Shown: one piece after another, positions 28,023 to 37,467 of the stretch
Layout of the letters: each line of letters opens with the position of its first letter
Position numbering within the stretch: position 1 is the first letter of the stretch
NCBI RefSeq assembly: GCF_009671245.1
Contig: NZ_VTFS01000005.1
Coordinates: 124,001-188,000, forward strand
Reading direction: 5' to 3'
DNA: 64,000 nucleotides
Origin: Marinicella rhabdoformis
GTDB lineage: Bacteria; Pseudomonadota; Gammaproteobacteria; Xanthomonadales; Marinicellaceae
Made by a program: the position numbers and the translations under genes
Notes under the pieces: generated by a model
Seen by the model: only the letters and a program-made list of their open reading frames with translations
Database searches by the model: none
Told to the model about the DNA's origin: nothing

Positions 28023-29371
28023 AACTAGAAATACGCAGTCGATTGTATTCAATGGCAACAGCGATATTAACGCCAGTGGTTTTGATTCGCTTACTCATGC
28101 GAGGGGTAAAAACCAAAGCTTATTTGCAAAGGTGGCATGAACGCTTTGGCTGGTTTAAAAACCCAAAACTCAAAAAGACCATTTGGGTACATGCCGTTTC
28201 TGTTGGCGAAGTCAACGCCGCCATTCCTTTGATTAAAGCCTTAATGGAACAGTACCAAAACCACGATTTTGTGCTGACTACCATCACACCAACGGGATCG
28301 GATCGCGTACAACAAATTTTTGGTGACCAAGTGTTCCATGTCTATTTGCCCTATGACTTGCCCGGCGCCGTTAAACGATTTTTACGAAAGACCAAACCTG
28401 ACTTGGCGGTTATCATGGAAACCGAAATTTGGCCTAACTTATTTCGGTTTTGTAAGAAAAGAGGTATTCCCATTGTTGTTGCCAATGCCCGCCTATCTGA
28501 GGTGTCAATGAAAGGCTATCGCTGGGTTGAGTCTCTGGCAGCCAAGGCATTTAACAACACCCGGTATGTAGCTGCACAGACCATGACAGATGCCAAACGC
28601 ATGATACAGCTGGGATGTGAACCAGAACGCATTTTTGTCATTGGTAGCTTGAAATTTGACATCATCATCGAAGAAGAAATTCTTAAAAAAGGCCGTGACA
28701 TTCGCAGCCACTACCCTGAAAACCGTTTAATTTGGATTGCTGCAAGTACACATTTAGAAGATGAAATAGAGATTTTAGATGCCTATGCGGTTCTTAAACA
28801 ACGTCACCCTGATTTGATGTTGGTGATTGTTCCAAGGCACCCAGAACGCTTCCAAAGCACCACACAGGCATGCAGAAACAAAGGATTTCAAACCCAATTG
28901 CGCAGTGAAGATGGCTTGAGTGATATAGATACAGATGTGTTTGTGGTCGACACCATGGGGGAATTATTAGAGTTTTATGCTTCCAGTGACATCGCCTTTG
29001 TTGGTGGTTCATTGGCCGATATTGGCGGCCATAATGTGTTAGAAGCGGCCGTGTTTTCATTGCCTGTTTTGGTGGGTCCCAACACCCATAATTTTGAAGA
29101 GATTACCCAGTTACTCAATGACTGTGGCGGTTCATTTTTAGTCCATGATGCCAACGACATCATTCGTTCGATGGACAGTTTAATTGCAGATCGAGTTGTC
29201 AGAATAAGGATGGGACAATCTGCCTATAATTTAGTTAATGAACACAAAGGCACAGTTCAAAAAACCATGATGATGATAGACACCATCATGAATCACAAAC
29301 AATTACCCGATACAGTTCAACACAATAATTACCCTGAAAAACTATTAAAATCTACAAACAAATCAGAATAG
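28019..29371 (+). CDS. waaA: 3-deoxy-D-manno-octulosonic acid (Kdo) transferase
   Basis: 450 residues, slightly longer than the usual 420-425 because of a C-terminal extension (about 425-450). It has an N-terminal membrane-anchor helix and the acceptor domain with GRRLP-like WHERFGWF, WVHAVSVGEVNAA (catalytic Glu), LTTITPTGSD, and METEIWPNL. The C-terminal GT-B half has IAASTHLEDE, VPRHPERF and FVGGSLADIGGHNVLEAA. It adds Kdo to lipid IVA on the cytoplasmic face of the inner membrane, so this cell makes Kdo-type lipopolysaccharide. Coupled to tsaC by a 4-base overlap. Confidence 0.95.
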   Translation: MKLEIRSRLYSMATAILTPVVLIRLLMRGVKTKAYLQRWHERFGWFKNPKLKKTIWVHAVSVGEVNAAIPLIKALMEQYQNHDFVLTTITPTGSDRVQQIFGDQVFHVYLPYDLPGAVKRFLRKTKPDLAVIMETEIWPNLFRFCKKRGIPIVVANARLSEVSMKGYRWVESLAAKAFNNTRYVAAQTMTDAKRMIQLGCEPERIFVIGSLKFDIIIEEEILKKGRDIRSHYPENRLIWIAASTHLEDEIEILDAYAVLKQRHPDLMLVIVPRHPERFQSTTQACRNKGFQTQLRSEDGLSDIDTDVFVVDTMGELLEFYASSDIAFVGGSLADIGGHNVLEAAVFSLPVLVGPNTHNFEEITQLLNDCGGSFLVHDANDIIRSMDSLIADRVVRIRMGQSAYNLVNEHKGTVQKTMMMIDTIMNHKQLPDTVQHNNYPEKLLKSTNKSE

Positions 29372-29395
29372 CCAACCACCACAAATGAGGAAGCC

Positions 29396-31981
29396 ATGCT
29401 AAAAAAATCACTGTCACTATTAATTTTAGCCCTTTGTGGCTGCCAACAATCACCCAACAAACCCAGCACTCACGCTGACTATAACCCCCAATGGGCTGAC
29501 GCCCAAAAGCCCATGCGTGGCGACTATTGGGCACAGCGTTATGGCTACCCAACATCTAAAGTAGATCCAATTTGGTTCGCTCAATCCCGAGCCGAACACA
29601 ACAAACACAGTATTAAAACACCGCAAGGCAAATACCTCAACCGCAGCATCAACCAACTGAGCTCAAATGGATTCACCGCATTGGGGCCAAAGCCCATTAA
29701 TGCAGGGAGCAACTCAAAGTTTACAGGCAGGGTTAACGTTATCGTTTCACACCCAAGCGATGCCACCACAGCTTATCTTGGTATTGATGGAGGCGGGGTA
29801 TGGAAAACCACCACTTGCTGTGATGCCAACACCACATGGGAAGTGGTCACCGACCAGGCCCCTTTGGTTGGCGGCGCGATTGGTGACTTGCACTTAGACC
29901 CCAATGACCCAAACATCATTTACGCGGGTACCGGTGATTTACGTTATGGCTCTTATTCTTTTGGTAGTGCCGGCTTAATGCGCTCCAAAGATGCTGGGAA
30001 CAATTGGGAATTACTGGGTGAAGTTGAATTTGCACCCTACTATAATCAAGCAGCAGGAGTGTTTCCACAATACCAAGCCATTGGAAAAGTCAGAACCAAC
30101 CCCAACGATTCGACACATATTGTGGTCGGCACCAAAACTGGGTTGTTTTTTTCTTATGATGATGGCTCATCTTGGGAAGGCCCATGCCTGAGCAACTCAT
30201 TCACTGACCAAAGACAAGACGTCACCGGTTTAGAAGTCGATGCCAATGGTAATATATATACCGCGATTGGTACACGAGGCCACAACACCACAGTCCAACC
30301 AGACCTAGATCAAAACGGTGCCAATGGTATTTACAAGACCGCCTTTCCAACTTCAGGCTGTCCCACATGGCAATCAGTTACCACGGGCACTAATGGCTGG
30401 CCCAGTGGCACCTCAGCAGGCACACCTTTTCCGACAAATTCCATTGGTCGCATAGACTTGGCCATGGCGCCATCTGATGATTCGGTTTTGTATGCACAGG
30501 TAGCAGATATCTCAAACCGCTCAGTTCGAGGCGTATGGAAAACAACCGATGGTGGCACCCAATGGTCACAAGTGGCCAGCAGTTCAGACATAGGAGGCTG
30601 TTCAGGCAGTGGTTCACAAGCTTGGTACGATATGGGCATGTCAATTTCTCCCACCAACCCTGATGAGCTGTTCTTGTCAGCAGTGGATTTATTTAAATCC
30701 AGCAATGGCGGTGACACATTCACCAACAGCACCTGTGGTTATGGCGGTGGCTCTTTAGGTGATTTTGTTCATGTTGATCACCATGCCCGTAGTTATGTTG
30801 CAGGAGACCCAACCAAATTATTGGTCGGTTCAGACGGTGGCGTTTACTTCACTGATAATGCCGATGAAGCCAACCCCAGAAACATCTCTTACACCCAATT
30901 AAACGACAGCATCAATGGTGTGGAATTTTATTCTGGTGACATTTCAGCCAATTTTGCCACTGCTGACAAACAAATAGCCGTCGGCGGGGCTCAAGACAAT
31001 GGTTCAATGTCCGTGCTTTGGAACCAAGAAACTGTAACAGCCAAAGCGTGGAATAGGGTCAATGGTGGCGATGGCATATACGCCACCTTAGAACCCATCA
31101 ACGAACAGCGCATATATGTAGAATCACAATTCGGTAACATGAGAATCAGCACCACAGGCCCAAATGGATCTTATAACATAGGTGTCAGCCCATGGAGTGG
31201 TGACAGTCGTGTCCCGTTTATTTTTCCATTCCATCTCAACAAACATGATTGTACCGGGAATACCTGTGACCAATTAATGGCCGGTACTTACCGCATTTGG
31301 GAAACCACAACCGGTGGTCTGAATAACAACAGTTGGTATATCAACAGCCCAGATTTGACCAAGGGCGTACTGGTAGATCGGTCAATTATCAACCAAATGC
31401 ACTATGACATGAATGACGGCTCAGTCGCCATAGTAGGCACCAATGACGGCAATGTCTATTATGGATTTAACATGGGTGCAGGTTCAGCTAATTCAGCTAA
31501 TTGGGTCAATGTCACAGACAACAACGCCGTGCTGCCTAACCGTCCAATCTTGGATGTGGTTTCTCACCAAAATGTGGGCTATGCTGCAGTTGGCGGTTTT
31601 GATCAAAACACCCCCGCCACACCGGGTCATGTATTCCAAATCAGCTGTGATACCAATTGTGTAAACTTCACCTGGGAAGATAAATCAGGCGACTTACCTA
31701 ACATTCCAGTCAACAGTGTAATGGTCAATCCCAATTTCACTGAGATGGTATTCGCAGGTACAGATTGGGGACTCTACTATACTGAAAACATCAGCGACAG
31801 CAGCCCAACATGGTATCGGTTTACAACGGGTTTACCTTCAGTCATGATCTGGGATATAACCATAGATCGCGGCTTCTCTACATTGGCTGCTTTTACGCGT
31901 TCTCGTGGTGCCTATGTGTGGCCTTTGCCTGATGGTATCATTTCAGATATTATTTTCGCGGATGGATTTGAACGCAAATAA
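29396..31981 (+). CDS. Secreted multi-Asp-box beta-propeller protein
   Basis: 861 residues. The N-terminus is signal-like with a possible lipobox (LALCGC, Cys16; the Cys at -2 is unusual). After residue 80 it consists of sialidase/BNR-type Asp-box repeats: GVWKTTT, MRSKDAGNNW, FSYDDGSSW, VWKTTDGGTQW, FKSSNGGDTF, GSDGGVYFTDN and a final GTDWGLYY. These indicate one or two beta-propellers as in VPS10 or xyloglucanase-like proteins. No glycosidase catalytic set could be identified. It ends IIFADGFERK, a terminal pattern I associate with exported proteins of Marinicella and xanthomonad relatives. The substrate is unknown. A short gap of 11 bases leads to elaA. Confidence 0.85.
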   Translation: MLKKSLSLLILALCGCQQSPNKPSTHADYNPQWADAQKPMRGDYWAQRYGYPTSKVDPIWFAQSRAEHNKHSIKTPQGKYLNRSINQLSSNGFTALGPKPINAGSNSKFTGRVNVIVSHPSDATTAYLGIDGGGVWKTTTCCDANTTWEVVTDQAPLVGGAIGDLHLDPNDPNIIYAGTGDLRYGSYSFGSAGLMRSKDAGNNWELLGEVEFAPYYNQAAGVFPQYQAIGKVRTNPNDSTHIVVGTKTGLFFSYDDGSSWEGPCLSNSFTDQRQDVTGLEVDANGNIYTAIGTRGHNTTVQPDLDQNGANGIYKTAFPTSGCPTWQSVTTGTNGWPSGTSAGTPFPTNSIGRIDLAMAPSDDSVLYAQVADISNRSVRGVWKTTDGGTQWSQVASSSDIGGCSGSGSQAWYDMGMSISPTNPDELFLSAVDLFKSSNGGDTFTNSTCGYGGGSLGDFVHVDHHARSYVAGDPTKLLVGSDGGVYFTDNADEANPRNISYTQLNDSINGVEFYSGDISANFATADKQIAVGGAQDNGSMSVLWNQETVTAKAWNRVNGGDGIYATLEPINEQRIYVESQFGNMRISTTGPNGSYNIGVSPWSGDSRVPFIFPFHLNKHDCTGNTCDQLMAGTYRIWETTTGGLNNNSWYINSPDLTKGVLVDRSIINQMHYDMNDGSVAIVGTNDGNVYYGFNMGAGSANSANWVNVTDNNAVLPNRPILDVVSHQNVGYAAVGGFDQNTPATPGHVFQISCDTNCVNFTWEDKSGDLPNIPVNSVMVNPNFTEMVFAGTDWGLYYTENISDSSPTWYRFTTGLPSVMIWDITIDRGFSTLAAFTRSRGAYVWPLPDGIISDIIFADGFERK

Positions 31982-31992
31982 ACGAGTAAAAC

Positions 31993-32448
31993 ATGAATGA
32001 TTTTAAAACGGCCACATTTGAACAGCTGAATACCACTCAACTGTATCAAATATTAGCACTTCGCAGCGAGGTCTTTGTCCTTGAACAAAATTGTGCTTAT
32101 CAAGACATGGATGGTCTTGATGCCTTGACGCATCATGTGTGGGCGGAAACGGATGAACATTTGTTTGCTTACGCGCGCATATTACCGCCTGTGTTGCATC
32201 CAGATAAACATGTCAGTATTGGCCGTGTGGTGGTGGCGGAAACGCAACGTAAGGATAAGTGGGGTAAAAAATTGATGCAATATGCGATTGATCAGGCACA
32301 ATTACTTTTTCCCAATACCATCATCGAAATATCGGCACAAACCTACCTGACTCATTTTTATCAAAACTTGGGCTTTGCTAATACTGGTAATTTCTACCTA
32401 GAAGATGACATCCCGCACCAAACCATGGTTTATCGGCCGGTAAGATAA
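31993..32448 (+). CDS. elaA: ElaA-family GNAT acetyltransferase
   Basis: 151 residues, the normal size. Features are LYQILALRSEVFVLEQNCAY near the N-terminus with the family's DMDGLD, and the acetyl-CoA site in IGRVVVAETQRKDKWGKKLM (the R/Q-x-x-G-x-G/K loop is imperfect: RKDKWGKK). IEISAQTYLTHFYQNLGF and the terminal DDIPHQTMVY are both ElaA hallmarks. The acetyl acceptor of ElaA proteins is not firmly known. It lies between the propeller protein and the aminopeptidase on the same strand. Confidence 0.9.
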   Translation: MNDFKTATFEQLNTTQLYQILALRSEVFVLEQNCAYQDMDGLDALTHHVWAETDEHLFAYARILPPVLHPDKHVSIGRVVVAETQRKDKWGKKLMQYAIDQAQLLFPNTIIEISAQTYLTHFYQNLGFANTGNFYLEDDIPHQTMVYRPVR

Positions 32449-32466
32449 TACCCGTCCTTTGTATGG

Positions 32467-33894
32467 TTGTGGCTCGATAAACCAAAACATGCAGGTTATA
32501 ATGATGCTTTTGCAGCGACTATTCTCATGCTCAATTGCATCACAACAGAACACAAAACCCACTCAATCCCTGTCATTCCCATCTTATTATCTGAGTATGA
32601 CAACTGGTTATCAAAACAAAATAACTACCTCAAAAACGCCACTGAAAGCCAAGGTTTTGGACAAAATGTGGGCCAATTTTTCCTTGATTACCACGCCAAT
32701 GGGACATTGTCGCAAGTCTATTTGATCTTGGCTGATGACTTGAACCCCTATACCGTGGGCGCCAACATCAATCAACTGCCATTACTGGATTACCACGTGG
32801 CTTCTGATGACACCCAGGCCAATGAATCACTGATTAAATCATGGGGCTTTTCTTGTTACCGTTTTGAACGTTATAAAGCCAACCAAGAAGTACCTCATTT
32901 AGTGGTCTCTGACACAGATAAATACAAAACAGTACTGTCTGAAGTGACTGCGACTCATTGGGTTCGTGATTTGATTAATACGCCCGCTGATGACATGGGG
33001 CCTACCGAGTTGGCCGCATGGGTAGATAATTTTGCGGGCAACCATGATGCCAAAACACAACATATTGTGGGTGACGAGTTACTAAAACAAAACTTCCCAG
33101 CCATACATTTGGTTGGACGTGCCAGTCATAAATCACCACGTTTGATAGAAATGAACTGGGGTGATGACAGCAACCCACGTATCACATTGGTGGGTAAAGG
33201 TGTGTGTTTTGATACAGGCGGTAACAACATGAAAACAGGCATGTTTATGAAGCTGATGAAAAAAGACATGGGTGGTGCCGCTCACGTCTTGGGTTTAGCC
33301 AAACTCATCATTGACCATGAATTACCAGTGCGGTTACAGGTATTAATTCCAGCAGTAGAAAACGCCGTTGCGGGCAATGCACATCGGCAAGGTGACATCG
33401 TGACCACACGTTCTGGACAAACGGTTGAAATTGGTCATACCGACGCAGAAGGTCGCGTGATTTTGTCAGATGCTTTGACTTATGCGACTGAATTTAATCC
33501 AAGCCTGATCATTGATTTCGCCACATTAACAGGCGCCGCTCGTGTGGCTTTAGGCCCTACATTAACCCCCACATTCAGCAACCGTGATGAAATCAACCAA
33601 GGCATACATGACCAGGGCTTGCTCACCCACGACAACACTTGGCCCATGCCGCTGTACCGTGAATACAACAAGTACATAAAACCCAAAATTGCAGATTTAA
33701 CCAACAGTGGCTCCATCCCACAAGCTGGCTGCATAACGGCCGCATTGTTCCTAGAACACTTTATCTCAGAAGACATTCCATGGATCCACATCGACACCTA
33801 TGGTTGGAACTTTGGCGACCGCACAGGCGGTATCGAAGGTGGAGAGGCGCTGAGTTTAGTGGCCGTTTTCCATTGGCTTAAATCATATATCTAA
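32467..33894 (+). CDS. Leucyl aminopeptidase family protein (M17)
   Basis: 475 residues if the TTG at 32467 is used; the ATG at 32527 is an alternative, and the start is uncertain. The divergent N-terminal domain (to about 160) is followed by the M17 catalytic domain. It carries GKGVCFDTGGNNMKTGMFM with the metal-binding Asp and Lys, MKKDMGGAAHVLG, NAVAGNAHRQGDI, and the signature HTDAEGRVILSDAL (NTDAEGR in most members). The length and the DTGGNNMK motif fit the PepB-like/short M17 branch. It is a zinc- or manganese-dependent exopeptidase, probably cytoplasmic. It sits 18 bases after elaA. Confidence 0.92.
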   Translation: MWLDKPKHAGYNDAFAATILMLNCITTEHKTHSIPVIPILLSEYDNWLSKQNNYLKNATESQGFGQNVGQFFLDYHANGTLSQVYLILADDLNPYTVGANINQLPLLDYHVASDDTQANESLIKSWGFSCYRFERYKANQEVPHLVVSDTDKYKTVLSEVTATHWVRDLINTPADDMGPTELAAWVDNFAGNHDAKTQHIVGDELLKQNFPAIHLVGRASHKSPRLIEMNWGDDSNPRITLVGKGVCFDTGGNNMKTGMFMKLMKKDMGGAAHVLGLAKLIIDHELPVRLQVLIPAVENAVAGNAHRQGDIVTTRSGQTVEIGHTDAEGRVILSDALTYATEFNPSLIIDFATLTGAARVALGPTLTPTFSNRDEINQGIHDQGLLTHDNTWPMPLYREYNKYIKPKIADLTNSGSIPQAGCITAALFLEHFISEDIPWIHIDTYGWNFGDRTGGIEGGEALSLVAVFHWLKSYI

Positions 33895-33905
33895 CTGAAA
33901 AAAAC

Positions 33906-35423
33906 ATGTCTGACACAGCAAATAATTTACATTTTGGTCAAGGCGAAAAACCCGCCATCATCCTTGGCAAATTTGCCAATCGACACGGTTTAATTACGGG
34001 TGCTACTGGCACGGGTAAAACCGTGACTTTACAAGTGCTGGCTGAAAACTTCAGCCAAATGGGCGTACCTGTTTTTGTCACAGACATCAAAGGTGATGTT
34101 TCTGGATTGTCCCAAGCAGGAAAGCAAAAAGAATTTTTGGATAACCGCGCCAAAGAACTGAACATTGAAAATTACAGGTATGAAGGTTCATCGACCATTT
34201 TTTGGGATATATTCAAAAAACATGGTCATCCTGTCCGCACCACCATTCAGGAAATTGGACCTTTGTACCTCAGTCGTTTGCTTGAGTTATCTGATGTTCA
34301 AGAGGGTGTGATTGCAGTGGCTTTCAAATATGCAGAAACCAATCACTTACCACTGTTAGACCTCAAAGACCTGACTTCATTGTTGAAGTACATGGGCGAA
34401 AATTACAAAGCCATTTCATCAGAATATGGGCGCATCACCAATGCATCAATTGGTGCCATTCAACGTCGCCTGCTCAATTTAGAATCCCAAGATGCTGAAA
34501 AGCTGTTTGGTGAACCAGCTTTAGAATTGGTCGATTTGATGCGTCAAGACATGCAGGGCAACGGCATCATCAGCATCATGGAATCCCGCGATTTAATGAT
34601 GAAGCCACAACTGTATGCGACGTTTTTATTGTGGTTGATGACTGAGTTGTTTGAAACTTTGCCTGAAGTGGGCGATTTACCTGAACCCAAGTTGGTACTG
34701 TTTTTTGATGAAGCCCACTTGATATTCACAGATGCGCCAAAAGAAGTGATACGTCGCATTGAACAAGTAGCCCGGTTGATTCGTTCAAAAGGTGTGGGGA
34801 TATACTTTTGTACCCAATCACCAGGTGACATCCCTGAAAACATTTTAGGACAGCTAGGCAACAAAGTTCAACATGCACTGCGTTCTTACACGCCCAAAGA
34901 CAAAAAAGTCATCAAGGCAGTTGCTGATTCTTTCAGGCCCAATCCCAAGCTCGATACAGCCGAAGTCATCACAGAACTGGGTGTTGGAGAAGCTTTGGTT
35001 TCAACACTGGAAGCCAAAGGTGCGCCTTCAATCGTTGATCGCGTTAAAATTGCACCTCCCCGTTGTCGCATGGGGCCTGCCACAACTGAAGAACGTGCCA
35101 CCATCATGAAACGTTCTCCTGTTGGGGCCAAATACGATACCGATTTAGACCGCGAATCTGCCCACGAAAAGTTACAAAAACGTGCCGCTGAACTCGCCGA
35201 ACTAAAAGCCAAAGAACAAGCCAAGCTTGAACAGGCCAAAAAGGAAGCAGCTAAACAAGCACAAGAAGAAAAGCAAAACAGCCGCTACAGAAGCAAAAAA
35301 ACATCCAGTCGAGGACGTCGCAGTGACACCGTTTTGGAATCAATGGGTAAATCGCTTGGCCGTAAATTCACCACCAAAGCGGTGAATGCCGTATGGAAGG
35401 CGTTGTTTGGTCGTAAACGTTAA
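33906..35423 (+). CDS. yjgR: HerA-like ATPase, YjgR/DUF853 family
   Basis: 505 residues. Walker A is GATGTGKTVTLQ at about residues 32-43 and Walker B is LVLFFDEAHLIF. An arginine-rich IRRIEQVARLIRSKGVGIYFCTQSPGDIP follows, typical of HerA/FtsK-type hexameric ATPases. After about residue 400 the chain is charged, probably coiled coil, and rich in Lys/Ala/Glu. It ends with a basic segment (RYRSKKTSSRGRRSD, then GRKFTTKAVNAVWKALFGRKR). This fits DUF853, whose role is not established. It starts 11 bases after the M17 gene. Confidence 0.9.
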   Translation: MSDTANNLHFGQGEKPAIILGKFANRHGLITGATGTGKTVTLQVLAENFSQMGVPVFVTDIKGDVSGLSQAGKQKEFLDNRAKELNIENYRYEGSSTIFWDIFKKHGHPVRTTIQEIGPLYLSRLLELSDVQEGVIAVAFKYAETNHLPLLDLKDLTSLLKYMGENYKAISSEYGRITNASIGAIQRRLLNLESQDAEKLFGEPALELVDLMRQDMQGNGIISIMESRDLMMKPQLYATFLLWLMTELFETLPEVGDLPEPKLVLFFDEAHLIFTDAPKEVIRRIEQVARLIRSKGVGIYFCTQSPGDIPENILGQLGNKVQHALRSYTPKDKKVIKAVADSFRPNPKLDTAEVITELGVGEALVSTLEAKGAPSIVDRVKIAPPRCRMGPATTEERATIMKRSPVGAKYDTDLDRESAHEKLQKRAAELAELKAKEQAKLEQAKKEAAKQAQEEKQNSRYRSKKTSSRGRRSDTVLESMGKSLGRKFTTKAVNAVWKALFGRKR

Positions 35424-35440
35424 AATCTGTTTAATTAACC

Positions 35441-36238
35441 ATGTCTATTGAATTGGCCTTGTTAGTTGGCTTGGGCATGGTGGTTGGCTTTTTTGCGGGT
35501 TTATTGGGGATTGGTGGGGGTGGCATCATGGTGCCCGCATTGACTGCATTTTTCATTCACCAAGGGTATGATGCTAGTCAAGTGGTTCACATGGCCCTGG
35601 CCACTTCTTTGTCCTGTATTATTTTCAATGCCAGTATCAGCACCTACAGCCACCACAAACATGATGCCATTGTGTGGCCTATTGTTTATCGCATGGCACC
35701 GTTTGTGGCTGCAGGAAGCCTCATAGCCGCTCTACTTGCCATCACACTGTCATCAAAGGCATTGGCTGTGATTTTTGTGTTTTTTATGTGTGTTATTGCC
35801 TGTCAAATGGCATTTAACATCAAGCCCAAAGGACAAAAACAACACATCAACCGATTTAAATTAAGTCTCGCCGGCTCAATGATTGGATTTTTCTCTGCAT
35901 TGTTGGCCATCGGCGGCGGCAGCTTTACAGTCCCTTTTTTAAACTGGCACCAGATTAACATCAAAAAAGCCATAGCCACTGCAGCAGCCTTGGGGTTACC
36001 CATTGCATTGGCTGGTACGCTGACCATGGCCACACTCTCGCCAAACCAAGATCAAGAGCATCATCAATTGATTGGACTGGTATATTGGCCAGCAACTGTG
36101 GCATTGACATTGGGTGCCTTAATCACCACACCCTTCGGTGCGTATTTGACCCACCGACTGCCTGTGGGCATATTAAAAAAAGTGTTCTCAATATTACTGG
36201 TATTACTCGCCTTTAAAATGTATTTGACCTTGGACTGA
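35441..36238 (+). CDS. TauE/SafE (DUF81) family membrane transporter
   Basis: 265 residues with about eight hydrophobic segments. The two family half-motifs are clear: GLLGIGGGGIMVPALTAFF near the N-terminus and ALLAIGGGSFTVPFL in the second half, reflecting the internal duplication. Members export sulfite, sulfoacetate or other small anions, but the substrate here cannot be told. It is 17 bases after yjgR and its stop directly abuts the stop of the convergent gene at 36239. No sulfur-metabolism genes lie nearby. Confidence 0.92.
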   Translation: MSIELALLVGLGMVVGFFAGLLGIGGGGIMVPALTAFFIHQGYDASQVVHMALATSLSCIIFNASISTYSHHKHDAIVWPIVYRMAPFVAAGSLIAALLAITLSSKALAVIFVFFMCVIACQMAFNIKPKGQKQHINRFKLSLAGSMIGFFSALLAIGGGSFTVPFLNWHQINIKKAIATAAALGLPIALAGTLTMATLSPNQDQEHHQLIGLVYWPATVALTLGALITTPFGAYLTHRLPVGILKKVFSILLVLLAFKMYLTLD

Positions 36239-37225
36239 TTAGACGTAAGGTTTACTGAAAACCGCTGCTTTAAGTGGCAGCTCAACAGACGTCACATGAT
36301 TGGCTCTTAACTTTTCAGAAAAGCCGTTATTAATCTCAGAAAAAATTTGTGGCACAGGCGTATTGAGGTATTTATCACCTAAAGACGCCACTGCTTCCTC
36401 GGGTATCACATCATAATCAGCCAGATACTGAAGAAATGCACGTGAATAGGCGGTCTCAGGAACGATAAAATAAATTTCTTCACGCTCATAATCTTCTAAT
36501 TCATGGGCACTGAAAATACCTTCATGCCATTGTTCAATTTCTTGCAACTTGGTTTCTAAGAATGCAGCCTCTAAATTTTCATCCGAAATCTTTACAGGAT
36601 TATTTCTGTGAACCCTCATGAACTCGGCTCGGGTCACCCCCCCTTTATTGGCAATAAAGGCCATGTCTTTTTGATAAGCTGTTTCGAAAAATGCCCTGAA
36701 ATTTTCTGCGGTAATATCAGATGAAGACATCCCTTCACACTCGGTTTGTATCCTTTGCCATAAGTCCTCAACTGACGCCCCAGTCAGGTGAACTTTTGTG
36801 CATTCAGGACGTGAATCTATTTCAGAGCCTGAAACCGCATTGGTGACTGTTACATCTTCACCAGACTCACCTAAATACACCATATCTACCCAATGACCGA
36901 CCAAAGGGTATTTATATAGCACCGCTGAAACACCCTCGTTAAAAAAGGCTTGCAAACTGACATCAGGCATCCCAATCACATCGTACACTTTCCCTTTCTC
37001 AAACCCCAGTCGCACCAACGCTTTACTTAATTCTTGTGAACCGTCCTCTTGTAGCCACTCCGTATCATAACTTTCATTCAAATGCACAACCATAGGCGTC
37101 ATCGACTCTGAATTCGTCAACTCCAAAGCACTTTTAAACTTGATTCTGATAAACAAATAAATTGCAACAATAATCAAGATAATAGCAACCACTATGCTGC
37201 CAATGATTTGAAAAAATAAAGCCAT
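36239..37225 (-). CDS. Membrane-anchored protein of unknown function
   Basis: About 328 residues from the ATG at 37225, chosen because the chain then starts with one long membrane helix (MALFFQIIGSIVVAIILIIV and on). The frame stays open up to 37357, but the added 44 residues are basic and not convincing. The remainder is soluble and acidic, with no repeats. Recognisable short runs are VYDVIGMPDVSLQAFFN, YKYPLVGHWVDMVYLGE and RVHRNNPVKI. The helix leads, so the soluble part is probably cytoplasmic. I do not recognise the family. It is isolated: convergent with the TauE gene and divergent from the M16 pair. Confidence 0.75.
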   Translation of the reverse strand: MALFFQIIGSIVVAIILIIVAIYLFIRIKFKSALELTNSESMTPMVVHLNESYDTEWLQEDGSQELSKALVRLGFEKGKVYDVIGMPDVSLQAFFNEGVSAVLYKYPLVGHWVDMVYLGESGEDVTVTNAVSGSEIDSRPECTKVHLTGASVEDLWQRIQTECEGMSSSDITAENFRAFFETAYQKDMAFIANKGGVTRAEFMRVHRNNPVKISDENLEAAFLETKLQEIEQWHEGIFSAHELEDYEREEIYFIVPETAYSRAFLQYLADYDVIPEEAVASLGDKYLNTPVPQIFSEINNGFSEKLRANHVTSVELPLKAAVFSKPYV

Positions 37226-37467
37226 AAACCCAATACCCAAAATAAAATTATTTTTTATTTTTTCACAATTCACACCCAGATTGAAAAATTTTTTCTTAAT
37301 ATCTTTAGTGACACCATGATTTGATTTTTCTAATGTTTTACAGGGCTTGAGAAGCACGCACTTGCTGCGTTAAAATAAAACTCCATTTGGGCAGGTTATC
37401 AACGCTAATTTTTAAAATATTCGTAGAAACACGCCTCATCCATTCAATTATTAGGGAGATTTAACAC

